The notes: generated by a model from the sequence alone, not told the origin. Positions 41,439 to 51,531 are shown, counted from the stretch's first letter. The stretch is 64,000 nt of DNA from Bin25 sp965221765 (GCA_965221765.1 OZ244911.1:2170001-2234000), one strand, 5' to 3'. Numbers and translations: made by a program.

Positions 41439-42984
41439 ATGAAAAAATTATACGCCATTCTTCTTATCGGCATGGGAGGCTTCTTTTTGGCTTGCCAAAG
41501 AAGAAGATGTTTTAATCCCAATAGACCCTATTCCAAATGCTGAATCTGTCATCACAACAGAACCTGAATGGCCACCAGGGGATTTAATGGTTTTAGGGCC
41601 ACCATTAGAAAATCCGTATTCGGTAGAAAACATGAAAAAGGCACTTAAAAGTTTAAAAAAATCCTCTCGTGCCGAATTACCAGGGGATTATGAAGTAAAA
41701 ACGACACACTACTATGTGAAATTTCTACCAGAAAATGAAGCCCATTTGGATTCCCTTTCCTTAGATGAAGATTTGATTCTGTATGACTACCCATTGGATC
41801 GGAAAATAAAAAAGCTAGGCCATTATTATATCGATCCGGATGCTCCCAAAGACAAACCCATGCCACTTGATGCATCGGTTGAAGTGGATGATGAATTGCC
41901 CCAAAGCGTGCCCTATGAAATACTGAGCCATCTTCATCTTCCCAACGATTATGGGGATTATGAATTTATCGAATCCGGGCATCGACGACGATCCTATTTT
42001 ACAGAATCGCTGGTGGATGAGTCCTTGCGATTGACCAATCATTGGGAAGAGGTGGTCACACCCGCAAAAAATGCTCGATCTAGAAAGTGGACGCCTTGGG
42101 GAACCATTAAGACCTATGATTCTTCTGAAGGAAGCAATATCCCTGTCGAAGGGATCAAGGTTCGAGCCAGGCGTTGGTTTACCACGCATACTAGCATTAC
42201 GAATTCTAGTGGTTATTATCGATGCGATGGTTCTTTTCGACGTCCTGCCAATTATTCATTGAAATTTGAACGGCATGATTTTTAAATTCGGACGAATGCT
42301 TGGCTATTGAATACGGCTGGCGTCAATGGTCCCAAAATAGAAAGGTCATGGAATCCCGTTTTCCTAAGTACCAAACCAGAGTCATATTATGCCACCATCT
42401 TTAGAGCCGCTCACCATTATTATTATAAGTATATCTATGGGCTCAATAGACCCCCGCAAAATAGTATTTGGAGAACGCAACTAAAATTAAAAGCTTATAC
42501 AGGGATGAATTCTGAAGATGAATTAATTAATGGAACGTTTGGTAAAGCTAGAAGATTTTTAGGATTAGCGAGCCAAATTCATGTCTATAAATCAAATAGA
42601 AAAAGTGATAAAATTTATGGAACAGTTATCCATGAGATAGCTCATGCAGCTCATTGGAATGCTAACAGAAGTGTTTATGGAAATTCCTCTTCTTTGGTAA
42701 AAGAAAGTTGGGCTGTAGGAGTGCAAAATGTGTTAACACAAATGACATATTCGGGATACAAAAGAGGTTATTCAGGATTTTATACTAGTGTGGTTGAAGA
42801 CATGATGGATTCTGATAAAACAAACACTAAAGTTACCGAATCTGTTTCTGGATATACCATCTCTCAAATTGAGAATGCAATGATTGGGAAGAAAACATGG
42901 AGTAGCTGGAGAGATCATATTAAATCGAAGTATAACAATAGTGCTGAAAATCAACTAGACGCATTGTTTTCTGCTTGGAAATAA
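41439..42984 (+). pseudogene. Lipoprotein with HExxH metalloprotease-like domain, broken
   Basis: The N-terminus MKKLYAILLIGMGGFFLAC is a lipoprotein signal. Just after the cysteine, CC at 41495-41496 shifts the frame; with one C the text would read LACKEEDVLIPIDPIPN and join the frame from 41587. A TAA at 42283-42285 then interrupts HDF-IRTNAWLLNTAGVNGP in the same frame. Repaired, the protein is about 514 residues, with a beta-sandwich carboxypeptidase-regulatory-like segment (GIKVRARRWFTTHTSITNSS) and a C-terminal zincin-like part (GTVIHEIAHAAHWN). I infer a surface metallopeptidase-like lipoprotein. Confidence 0.65.
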
Positions 42985-43037
42985 GAAGATGAAAAACAGA
43001 AGCTTCTGTTTTTATTAAACAATCAGTAAGCACTTCT

Positions 43038-43553
43038 ATGATGGATAGAAGAATAAACAAAAACCTCATTCCAGCGTTTTTGGTATTTCTATGTGTTCTC
43101 GGATGTCAGCCATTGGTGAGCTGGAGTTCGGAAATTACATACCTCTACATAAATCAATCTGGACTGGATTTAGTGATCGAAGCCTATGATACGCCGGGAA
43201 ATGGGAATCGTTTAATAGATCGTTGGAAAATCAATCATAATGAAATGATTTCAATAGGCCCGCTTTCTGGAGAACCATCTTCAAATCCATTTTTTGGATT
43301 TAAAAATGGTTCTTCAGATTTCGTCATCATAAGATTCGATCATGGGGAGTGTTTGACTTATCATCGGTTTGCTCATCATAATGGCAGTCATCAAAAAAAT
43401 ATCTTTGATTTAAGATCATATCCAGATTATGTTAAAAGACTTCGAAAGAACCGAAAAAAAAATGAATCAATCTATAACTATCCTGAATTTATGCTCACCT
43501 GGACTTTCACCCCCGAAGATGTCGCACAAGCCGTCGATTGTGATAGGTTTTGA
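43038..43553 (+). CDS. Lipoprotein of unknown function
   Basis: The 171-residue protein has a lipoprotein signal (LIPAFLVFLCVLGC) and a compact beta-rich body (ITYLYINQSGLDLVIEAYD, FVIIRFDHGECLTYHRF) ending in MLTWTFTPEDVAQAVDCDRF. The frame is intact. It follows the broken metalloprotease-like lipoprotein by 53 bases and may have been in its operon. No family was recognised. Confidence 0.65.
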   Translation: MMDRRINKNLIPAFLVFLCVLGCQPLVSWSSEITYLYINQSGLDLVIEAYDTPGNGNRLIDRWKINHNEMISIGPLSGEPSSNPFFGFKNGSSDFVIIRFDHGECLTYHRFAHHNGSHQKNIFDLRSYPDYVKRLRKNRKKNESIYNYPEFMLTWTFTPEDVAQAVDCDRF

Positions 43554-43642
43554 AATTAGGTTTTGTTGTTAATTACTATAACACCAATCCAGTCAATATT
43601 TAGTATTAATTTCACAACTAAAAGAACCTTTTATTTTCGCTT

Positions 43643-43804
43643 ATGAATGTGCTAGAAATTATATAGAGTGTCGCAGGATTGGTTACTATTTTTGCTGCAA
43701 TCGAAATTGCGGTTAAATTTAACCTAAATCGATACTTGGAATATAGAAATAAACGTGTAAAAGAGCGCTATTCCTCGTCACTTTGCTTGGCTAAGTTACA
43801 TTAA
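43643..43804 (+). pseudogene. Small membrane-protein fragment with in-frame TAG
   Basis: MNVLEII then TAG (43664-43666), then SVAGLVTIFAAIEIAVKFNL and NRYLEYRNKRVKERY in the same frame to a TAA. A tryptophan codon TGG changed to TAG would explain it. One membrane helix with a basic tail is visible. The family is unknown. Confidence 0.35.
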
Positions 43805-43893
43805 TTTTAATTAGCTCGAAGTCTACATATCTATCTCAACATTTTGAAACTGCTAAGCTCCCCAAAAACAGGGACTCTTTAAAATAGAACGTT

Positions 43894-45697
43894 CTATTTC
43901 AAGTTTAATGCAATATGCTTCTTCACTTTCCTAATGGTCGTCGAACTCACCTGCAGTCGACTCTGAATATCTTGATAGAATTTTTTTTGGTTCAACAAAC
44001 GGAGGATCTTTTTAGACGAAATCTTACCACTTTGATACTTCATTATTACGTTCAGAGGTTTCTTATCTTTTCTTTTTACTTTCTCGATGCCAAGAAAGTC
44101 CTCAAAATCCTTGTCGAAATCATAAATTTTCTTCGTGAAATACGTTTTTCGATTTTCTATAAAATTACGGATTATCTTATGAATTCCTTGATGACCATCC
44201 GAATCAATTAGTACGGAATACTCGATGCCAAGGGCAGTAAGCAAAGTCATATATCTATGTATGTTGTATTTACCTTGTACGTCAAGCAGGTAAATATTCT
44301 TTTCCCGAAATTCTCGCCATTCTCTATCAATCATATAGTCAATGAAGATTTTCTCGGAAGCCCCTTCGCAGATAATCACTTTTTGTGCAAAAAATAAAGA
44401 CGTCTTTTCGGAATCAAGCCAAAGAAAATAATTTAGATCTTCTTCATCCAGTCTTTCTTTAAGATTAGGGCTCTTATGCCCTAGTTTATTCTTCTCAATG
44501 TGATTTTTTGTCTGAGCACAAATGTCTTCAGACTTGAGACAGTCGGAAAATGTTTTGTAGAGACCAGTATTCTTATCATGGATTTGACGAAGATCATCTT
44601 TTTTAATTTGGAAAGTTTTCGTCACTCCTTTCTCTTTTGAAAGTTTAATTATTCCCGTCAGACAAGATGTGTGCTTGCTGACGAAATGTGGAGAATGGGT
44701 TGAGACAAGCACTTGTTCCAAATTTCCGTTTCCAAGCTCACGAAGGCTGAGACAAAGAAATTGCTGCTGAGAAGGATGTAAAAAAGCTTCGGGCTCTTCG
44801 AACAATGGCAGATTGAAATTTGGGTCAAAATCCTTTTTCTTCGTCGATCGAGATACGATATACTTAGACGAAAGTTTGATCAGTGTGTATATCAAGCGAC
44901 GCAGGAATCCTTGACCAAATGAATCGACATCTATCTTATTGGAATCTAAATTTACATCTTTAATATAATCAGAGAGAAAGTGTTTTACAATTTCTTCTAG
45001 TTTTAAGGAATTGACTGAAATATCAAAGAGGACATTCCATCCTCCTATCTCGGAATTTATCTCATCGATTAGTGAATTAACAGAGATACCTTCACTCGAT
45101 GACTCCTTTCTAAAGTTTGAGTTGAATTTATCAAATGCATTTCTTAAATCTTTATAACTAGGACTTTCATGCACGGCTCGCTCCATAACGAAATTGAGCA
45201 TTTTCCGAAAGGGAGACGGGCCTGATAACTTGAGATTATCATTGGTTATATTCACTGCGGGTATATGTATAATTTTTCCAAGTTTCGCTTGGGATACGTT
45301 TTTTGCCCCATAAAACAGATTTTTTGAAAGTTCCCCAGATTCATAAGCATAAATGTTACTCTGGCTTGACTTGACCAAATTGTTATTTGACTCAAAAAAA
45401 CCTTCTTACCTTTAGGATTCTATCCTGTGATTTATAGTTGACTTTTAAACTTCTCTGCTCATCTTCGGTAGTTTCAAAGGTGAGTTCAATCCAGCTTTCT
45501 TGGTCCAAGGGAATATCCTTAGGAAAATCGACTTCTCTTTTGTATTTCAAGTTATCTTCGTAGAGTAATCGAAGTGCTGTGAATATGTTCGTTTTTCCAA
45601 CGTTGTTTTCTCCGACAAGTATAGAATAATTGGAAACTTCGAATGTTGCATGCTGCACCGAACGTATATTGTGTATGGTTACTTTTCTTAATTTCAT
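43894..45697 (-). CDS. OLD-family ATPase/TOPRIM nuclease, split at T7
   Basis: OLD proteins couple an ABC-type ATPase to a TOPRIM nuclease and act in phage defence. The first frame (45697-45392) has the Walker A in YSILVGENNVGKTNIFTALR. The second (45378-43894) has Walker B-like PLFEEPEAFLHPSQQQF, STHSPHFVSKHTS, and TOPRIM motifs VIICEGASEKIFIDYM and LIDSDGHQG. The frames meet at seven A on the plus strand (45394-45400); with six the text joins as FFESNNNLVKSSQS and gives about 600 residues. No helicase gene lies next to it, so it is not a Gabija pair. Single-gene OLD systems exist. Confidence 0.78.
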
Positions 45698-45844
45698 TGC
45701 TTGATTAAGTCAAATTAAAACACTGTGGCAATACTTTATTACTGATTCTCTCAAGAGTGTAGGGGTATATTTTTAAGGTAAACACCAGAGTTTACGAGGT
45801 ACTGTTTATTCGTGTCGTTAAAAATAAATTTGACTTTTAATTTA

Positions 45845-46436
45845 TATACTTATTAACCTTCGTCACTGTTGCCAAAGAAACCCCCAAGCGCCACGAATAT
45901 CGCGATAGAACTTGCCTTTTTGCAATAAGGACATGATTTGTTGTGTTTTGGGTTTTTGGGGAAAGGTTTCTCGACTTTCGACCGATTCGTAGTGACGGCC
46001 CAATCGCCCACCTCGTTGTTGATAGGCTTCGCGGCCTTGACGAATGCGTTCGGCGATCGTCTCTCGTTCTAATTCATACACACTCGCCATAACCGAAACC
46101 ATCATTTTCTAAATCGGATTAGGGGAACCATCGGGCTTGCGACTGGGCAGGCCTAATTCTTTCACCACGATGTTGATGTGGTTTTCTTCCAAATGATGAA
46201 GAGTCTGAAGCACATCGGCGGTGTTTCGGCCTAATCGGCTGAGATCATCCACCACGACTTCGGTGACCTTTTTTTTGGGCTAATCGCCATAATCGAGCGG
46301 CTTGAGGGCGTTCTTTGAAGAGGATCGCCCCCGAAACCCCTTTGTCAAACAGTGTCAGATTATAGGTGTCCATATCGAAATCAAATCGCTTGGGTGCTTG
46401 TTGATAGGTGGAAATTCGATTGTATTTGATTTTCAC
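45845..46436 (-). pseudogene. Serine recombinase (resolvase/invertase) pseudogene
   Basis: Minus-strand pieces match a TnpR/Hin-like recombinase: KYNRISTYQQAPKRF (46436), after a frameshift at eight T on the plus strand (46269-46276) VTEVVVDDLSRLGRNTADVL, then KELGLPSRKPDGSPNPI with TAG, VMASVYELERETIAERIRQG, RGGRLGR, and after another shift VSLATVTKV of the helix-turn-helix. The catalytic serine of the usual YxRVSTxxQ motif is still visible as ISTYQQ. It may have moved the neighbouring accessory genes. Confidence 0.68.
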
Positions 46437-46527
46437 GGCAACTGTTTCAAGTTAATATCAAAGATATAATTCAAAACAGCGGATGGAGCGAATTTGACAC
46501 GCCTTCAGGTGTTCCCCTTTTTGTTAC

Positions 46528-46606
46528 AATTAAAGGTGATACAATCAAACGAGTGTAGGAAGTAAAATGTGATGGACCCACTTCAATTATTAGCTTGCTA
46601 TAAAAT
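46528..46606 (+). repeat. 79-bp direct repeat, copy 1
   Basis: This stretch matches 50868-50946 at 65 of 79 bases by my count, in the same orientation. Both contain the 3' end of a frame reading GDTI(K/E)RV-stop. The two copies bracket the lipoprotein, HEPN-like and methyltransferase genes, a 4.3-kb block. Confidence 0.7.
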
Positions 46607-46661
46607 AAAGCGTTTATGTGTATGTGTTTTATTACCTTGGAAAGGGATTATTAACAACATT

Positions 46662-47438
46662 ATGAAAAACATTAAAAAATCATTTGTGGTGAATATTGCA
46701 GTGTCTTTACTGCTAGTTATTTCCTGTAATAAAAACTCTGTTAAAAGTAAAAACAAATCAGATTTTCAAGTTTTTGATTTGACAGCATACAACAAATAAA
46801 AGGAAATCCCTATAGCACTAAATTCTGATATGACATCAGAAGACATTATTGCTGAAATCAATAAGGCTTGGGAATTAAAATTGGATTAAGAACAAATCCA
46901 TCAATTGGAAAAGTGGAACGAAGAGGAGGATATTGTAAAAATGAAATCTCGTTTGACTAAAATCGATAAACTTCTACTGAACGACTTTGAAAATCATGTT
47001 CTTCTCAAAGGGTTTGATCACGCCGTAGATGAGTTTAAAGAGAGGGTTCACAGTCTTGAGCTAAACGATTTTGATTTTTCAAGATACAACAACTTTTTGA
47101 ATGGAGTAATGATTACCGAAACATTATTGAATAACATTTTTCAAATTAACTCATTTCATAATGAAATCTATACACAACCAGACATAATATATCAAGTAGG
47201 GCGGCGAAAAAACCATTCCTTTTATTTTTCTACCGACCCTTGCAAAGAAGCAAGAGCCGAAGCTATGGAGGGTTTAACATTTCTTACTGTTAGTATGGTT
47301 TTAGCATGCTCCCCTCCTGCATTGACCGCTACATTTGCTATCTCTTGCGTTTTTGGTGTGGGTTCTTATGTGTATCTCAATGCAAAAAGTTACAAAAAAA
47401 TAAAAGAAAAATGTAAATGCGGAGAAAAAGATGAGTAA
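46662..47438 (+). pseudogene. Lipoprotein gene with two in-frame TAA codons
   Basis: The text MKNIKKSFVVNIAVSLLLVI-SC is a lipoprotein signal. The frame meets TAA at 46797-46799 and again at 46887-46889, but remains otherwise open to 47438 without any frameshift (MTSEDIIAEINKAWELKLD, LTKIDKLLLNDFENHVLLKG, a hydrophobic hairpin MEGLTFLTVSMVLACSPPAL). Removal of the stops gives about 258 residues. The downstream part from 46905 could also be expressed alone. The family is unknown. Confidence 0.5.
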
Positions 47439-47476
47439 GAAATACCCAATAGCCATCAACCAAATGAGACAATACG

Positions 47477-47932
47477 ATGAAAAATAAAGTTTACTTTATT
47501 ATCCTATCTATATTTTCTGGGTACTTTTTATTCCAATCAATTTACATGTGGGTTGATATCGTAGGCGACTGGTACTATAAACATTATTTTAAGGGATTTT
47601 ATAATGAAGAGGTAAATATTTTAAATAAACTAGATCGGTTCATCACCTATTTATCCCTGTATTGTCTCTTTTTTATATCTCTAAGAGTTAAATTCAATCT
47701 AATGAGAACACATTCTATAAATAAATATTTACTACTTATCTATTTACATATTGTGGTTTCTAGTTTAGTTCCCATTTTTATTGGATACTCACCTCGATGG
47801 GTATTTTTAGATTACGTAGGTGTGTTTTTATTATTTGGAGGATTAGGTCTTTATGTTTTTGTCGACTACAGATTAAATCCTAAAAAATATAGTTGGACAG
47901 AAGTTTTGAAAAAAGGAATTGATTTTAAGTAA
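47477..47932 (+). CDS. Four-helix membrane protein of unknown function
   Basis: The 151-residue product begins MKNKVYFIILSIFSGYFLFQ and has about four hydrophobic segments (FITYLSLYCLFFISLRVKF, LLLIYLHIVVSSLVPIFIGY, WVFLDYVGVFLLFGGLGLYV). It lies 38 bases after the broken lipoprotein and is probably its operon partner. The frame is intact. Confidence 0.6.
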   Translation: MKNKVYFIILSIFSGYFLFQSIYMWVDIVGDWYYKHYFKGFYNEEVNILNKLDRFITYLSLYCLFFISLRVKFNLMRTHSINKYLLLIYLHIVVSSLVPIFIGYSPRWVFLDYVGVFLLFGGLGLYVFVDYRLNPKKYSWTEVLKKGIDFK

Positions 47933-48080
47933 ATACATAGGTTGATTTTTTCCCTGTGTTTCATAGGGAAAGATTTGAAAGTAGTATTGGGAGGATCCAT
48001 TAGATGTGATGTGTATCACCTAAAGGATTTTTCCATTTAAAATAATTTGAGTATTGTATATGAGGTCTGTTTTATTTCTC

Positions 48081-48255
48081 CCTAACTACCAGTGCTATCA
48101 AACGTTTGATCAAATTTATCAAGCTTAGCAACACCTCCAATTTTATTATTTGACAAGTCCACTTCTAAGTAGTAGAGTCCTTTATGAAAAAGATCGCTCT
48201 CTACAAGTGGTATTTTCTATACAATGTCAAAAATCTGTTTTTATTTTAAAACCTC
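48081..48255 (-). pseudogene. 3' remnant of an unknown gene
   Basis: The minus strand reads RFLTLYRKIPLVESDLFHKG, LYYLEVDLSNNKIGGVAKLD, KFDQTFDSTGS, then TAG at 48081-48083. It is open for about 55 codons and looks like real protein, but upstream text is lost after a stop. I do not recognise the family. Confidence 0.35.
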
Positions 48256-48455
48256 ATGATTTAAGTTGCATATGGTGCAACTATATGCCACTGCCAATGG
48301 ATGCGATTTCTTAGTTTCTTCCTTACTCTCTGTAAACCTTCAGGTTTTTCTCTTCGTGTTTCATGGTTGTTATTTCTTATCTAAATAGTCTTTCTAAAAT
48401 AAAATGTTTTGATAAGTTCAACTGTCTACGCAACAAAAAAATTCCGATTCTATTT

Positions 48456-48463
48456 GGGGGGGG
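48456..48463 (+). repeat. G8 homopolymer in intergenic DNA
   Basis: Eight G flanked by TATTT and TACAT lie 101 bases upstream of the HEPN-like pseudogene. The flanking context resembles that of the G9 tract at 12286 (both are followed by GTAC or TAC). Confidence 0.6.
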
Positions 48464-48564
48464 TACATAACAACAAACATTTAACTATCTGTGTTTATGT
48501 ATTGTAATTTATTAAACCGTTAGAATTTGAAAACTAAATAGCTAATGGCATCTTCATAGAAATA

Positions 48565-49819
48565 ATGAAATATTCAGATATATCACAACTAACGCTTAAA
48601 GTCGATAATAAACACTCTCGTGAGCTAATCAATAAAGCCATTTCAGCCTATAGAGGGGGCGCTTTTCACTCTGCATTCGTGTCTACATGGATTGCGATTG
48701 TCTTTGATTTCACTTCTAAATTTCGTGAATGATTCCCGTTTGAGAGACATTATTAGAGAATTAGATGAGACAATTAAAAATAATAAAAAAGAAAGATTTC
48801 AGAGTTATGAGAATAGAATATTAACATCAGCTAAGAATTTTGAGATTATATCAAATCATGAGTTTGAATCGTTGAAACGTATTAAAGATGATCGAAATCG
48901 TTGTGAGCATCCATCTTTTAATAATCTCGAAGAACCTTATAATCCCTCCCCTGAACTTGCTCGAAACATATCGTTCATGTATTGCAATTTGTCCTCATTC
49001 AAGCTCCTATTCAAAGTAGAAAGACGATGGAGCGTTTCAAATCAGAGTTAAATTCTAATTTAATTCCAATCCAATTTGAAGATATCAAGACTTATATGGT
49101 GTCTATGTATTTAAAAAAGACTAAAGATGAATTTGTTCACAATCTGATAAAAGAAATTATTGACATGCTATTAACTAAAACCCGCTATTTACGAAGTCAC
49201 TATGAAGATTTTTATCGAAGAAAAAAAGTCAGAATTTGAATAGGGATTATGTGTTAAACATTTCACACCTTGTGGAAGTCGATTCTGAAATTTGGAATAT
49301 GTTAACGGATAATTTCCAAACACGGTTTAAAGAGAGGATTAAAAAGCGAATTTTCAGCATCTATTTCAATCCGTAGCATTTAATTCAAATATGATGAACA
49401 TTTGTGAGGTTTCTGAAATTCTTTTAAATCGATTTACAGAATTCAATTCTTCAGAAACAATTAAAATAGTATCTAAATACCCGCATAGAAAATTTATTGA
49501 ACTCTCGATTGATGAGATTTCAAATTCAGGGGGTTATCGACATGCCGAAGCTAATGGGGGAAATTATATTCTTCCATTGATTAACCAATTCAACGGTTCA
49601 TATATAAAAAACTTTTAGAACTTGCTAGAGCAAACAGACAGATTTATGAAGCAAGTGGAACTAAAAAAATCTTAATTCAAATTTTTGACCAAACTCTTGA
49701 TATGCTTCCCCAAAACAAGAAGTGCATGGGAAAAGTTTATTGCAAACCAAATTAAAAATTATGATGGTAATGAATTCAATTATTATGCGTATCCAAAGAT
49801 ACAAAAAAATAGAGAGTAA
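48565..49819 (+). pseudogene. Unknown protein with HEPN-like motif, heavily frameshifted
   Basis: Joined frames give MKYSDISQLTLKVDNKHSRE, AYRGGAFHSAFVSTWIAIVF, RDIIRELDETIKNNKK, LKRIKDDRNRCEHPSF (an R-x4-H arrangement like HEPN ribonuclease domains), APIQSRKTMERFKSELNSNL, CEVSEILLNRFTEF, SGGYRHAEANGGNYILPL and finally AWEKFIANQIKNYDGNEF to a TAA at 49817-49819. At least five frameshifts interrupt an original protein of roughly 410 residues. It converges with the methyltransferase gene (31 bases apart), so it may have been its restriction or defence companion. Confidence 0.5.
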
Positions 49820-49849
49820 CTAGAGCTTCATTTTGTATGGATTCTACCC

Positions 49850-50597
49850 TCATCTGAGTGGGATGTGTTGTTTAGTTGGAATCAAGTCTAACCTTGTTCT
49901 AGTTGCCTTTATGTATCTTTCTTCTTTGTCAATTCCAATAAAATATCTTCCATATTTTTTAGCAACAACAGCTGTTGTCCCACTTCCAACAAAAGGATCT
50001 AATACGATATCTCCTTTGTCAGAGCTAGCCAAAATAATTCTCTTCAACATTTCTTCAGGTTTTTGAGTCGGATGTAAAGCCCTGCCATCCCCGTTTTTCA
50101 ATCTCTCTTTTCCCTGCACTATAGGCATTTCCCATAAATCCCGCATTTGTTTTAAATTTCCAATTAGCCCCTTTTGTAGCCCAAACAACAAATTCCTTAG
50201 AATGAGTGAAAGTACGTTTTGTCATATTAGGTATTGAGTTTGTCTTGTACCAAGTAATCAGATTGTTGATCTTATAATCCACTTCTTTAAGGTTCATCAT
50301 CACTTCGGCAATGTTGTGATAGCTACAAGCAACATAAATCGATCCTCTATTTTTTAAAGCCCTATTTGAAGCATTCATCAAATCTGATGTGAACTTCACA
50401 TATTCGGATTGACTCATTTTATCCCAATTCTCATCAATCATAAACCAATCTCCTCCTATTTTATTGTTTTTCCACAACAACCCATTTCCAGATAAATTAT
50501 ATGGAGGATCCGTAAAAATTAAATCAATAGATTGCTCTTCAAATTTCTCATTGAGAACCTCGATGCAATCACCTTGATGAATGATATTAACTTCCAT
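49850..50597 (-). pseudogene. Beta-class adenine DNA methyltransferase, frameshifted
   Basis: The start is ATG 50597 (MEVNIIHQGDCIEVLNEKF); the frame extends 36 codons upstream without family text. Motif IV is LIFTDPPYNLSGNG and motif I comes later as DIVLDPFVGSGTTAVVAKKY, the beta order typical of N6-adenine enzymes such as M.HinfI. At four T on the plus strand (50150-50153) one base too many switches the frame; with three the text joins as WKFKQMRDLWEMPIVQGKER, giving about 248 residues. As it stands the motif I half is not translated from the start. Confidence 0.72.
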
Positions 50598-51284
50598 ATT
50601 AAGAAACAACAGAATTGATCCAGTAAAATCTATCGACACTTGTATGTGTTTAAGCCAATCCTCTGAGTTATTTATTTTTTCAAGGTCAATAACTTCATCA
50701 TACAATTAACAGAGTTTTTTGTGATCTAGTATTGATCGCTTCTTTTTTATTTTAATCAATGTTTCTATTAATATAATGAACTGTTTTATGGTTAGGGGAA
50801 TTATTTTTTGATTTTCCCCTTTATATTCATATTTTACTGAGGTCCAAAAGGTATTAATTGTATCTAGAATTAAAGGGGATACGATCGAACGAGTGTAGGA
50901 ATTGACATGCGATGGCCCTACTTCCATTATTAGCGTGTAATAAAAAACCTGCAATTCAATTTAGAGCCATGTTCATAAAATTTTAGAGAACTTCGGTTAT
51001 AGCAGAGTAATACACCTATTTCTATAGAACTTTACAAAATGACTTATGAAATTTGATTGCTAAACCTAACACTAGGTGTTTTGTTTTCATGTTTGTTCAA
51101 AATTAGTTTAACCCACTATAGAAAAACTACTGATTTGATTTAACAAAACACCAAAAGTCTGCTTTTGAAAATAATTCTCTCTCTTTTTTCATTTTTATCC
51201 CAACTTTTTCAAAATGATACTAATTTAAAATACATTTTTATCCAAGAATAATAGACATCATGAATATTTATTAATCGAAATTTT
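50598..51284. other. Gene-poor stretch before the DUF2795 gene
   Basis: A minus-strand frame of 82 codons (50954-50706) has no recognisable content. The second copy of the 79-bp repeat lies at 50868-50946. The rest is AT-rich and stop-rich. Confidence 0.35.
50868..50946 (+). repeat. 79-bp direct repeat, copy 2
   Basis: Partner of 46528-46606 (about 82 percent identity). The best-conserved core is AACGAGTGTAGGA. Confidence 0.7.
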
Positions 51285-51292
51285 TAGTTTTG
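51285..51292 (+). promoter_or_regulatory. -7 box for the DUF2795 gene
   Basis: TAGTTTTG matches TAnnTTTG and lies 17 bases before the ATG at 51310. Confidence 0.4.
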
Positions 51293-51309
51293 CAAAAAAT
51301 TTAAAATCC

Positions 51310-51531
51310 ATGTATTGGACACTAGAATTGGCATCCTATTTAAGCGATGCTCCGTGGCCTGCCACTAAAGATGAATTAATTGATTTTGCGATTCGAACAG
51401 GCGCTCCCTTAGAAGTTGTTGAAAACCTTCAAGCTATGGAAGATGAGGGGGAGTACTATGATTCCATAGAAGAAATTTGGCCAGATTTTCCATCCAAAGA
51501 AGATTATCTTTGGAACGAAGATGAATATTAA
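51310..51531 (+). CDS. DUF2795 small acidic protein
   Basis: The 73-residue protein (MYWTLELASYLSDAPWPATK, DELIDFAIRTGAPLEVVENL, then an acidic tail ending PSKEDYLWNEDEY) is the Bacteroidota DUF2795 type commonly found just upstream of secA. The function is unknown. The frame is intact. Confidence 0.85.
   Translation: MYWTLELASYLSDAPWPATKDELIDFAIRTGAPLEVVENLQAMEDEGEYYDSIEEIWPDFPSKEDYLWNEDEY

Noticed and set aside
43894..45697. Gabija (GajAB) system
   Set aside because: No UvrD-like helicase partner lies beside the OLD-type gene; only the ATPase/TOPRIM protein is present.
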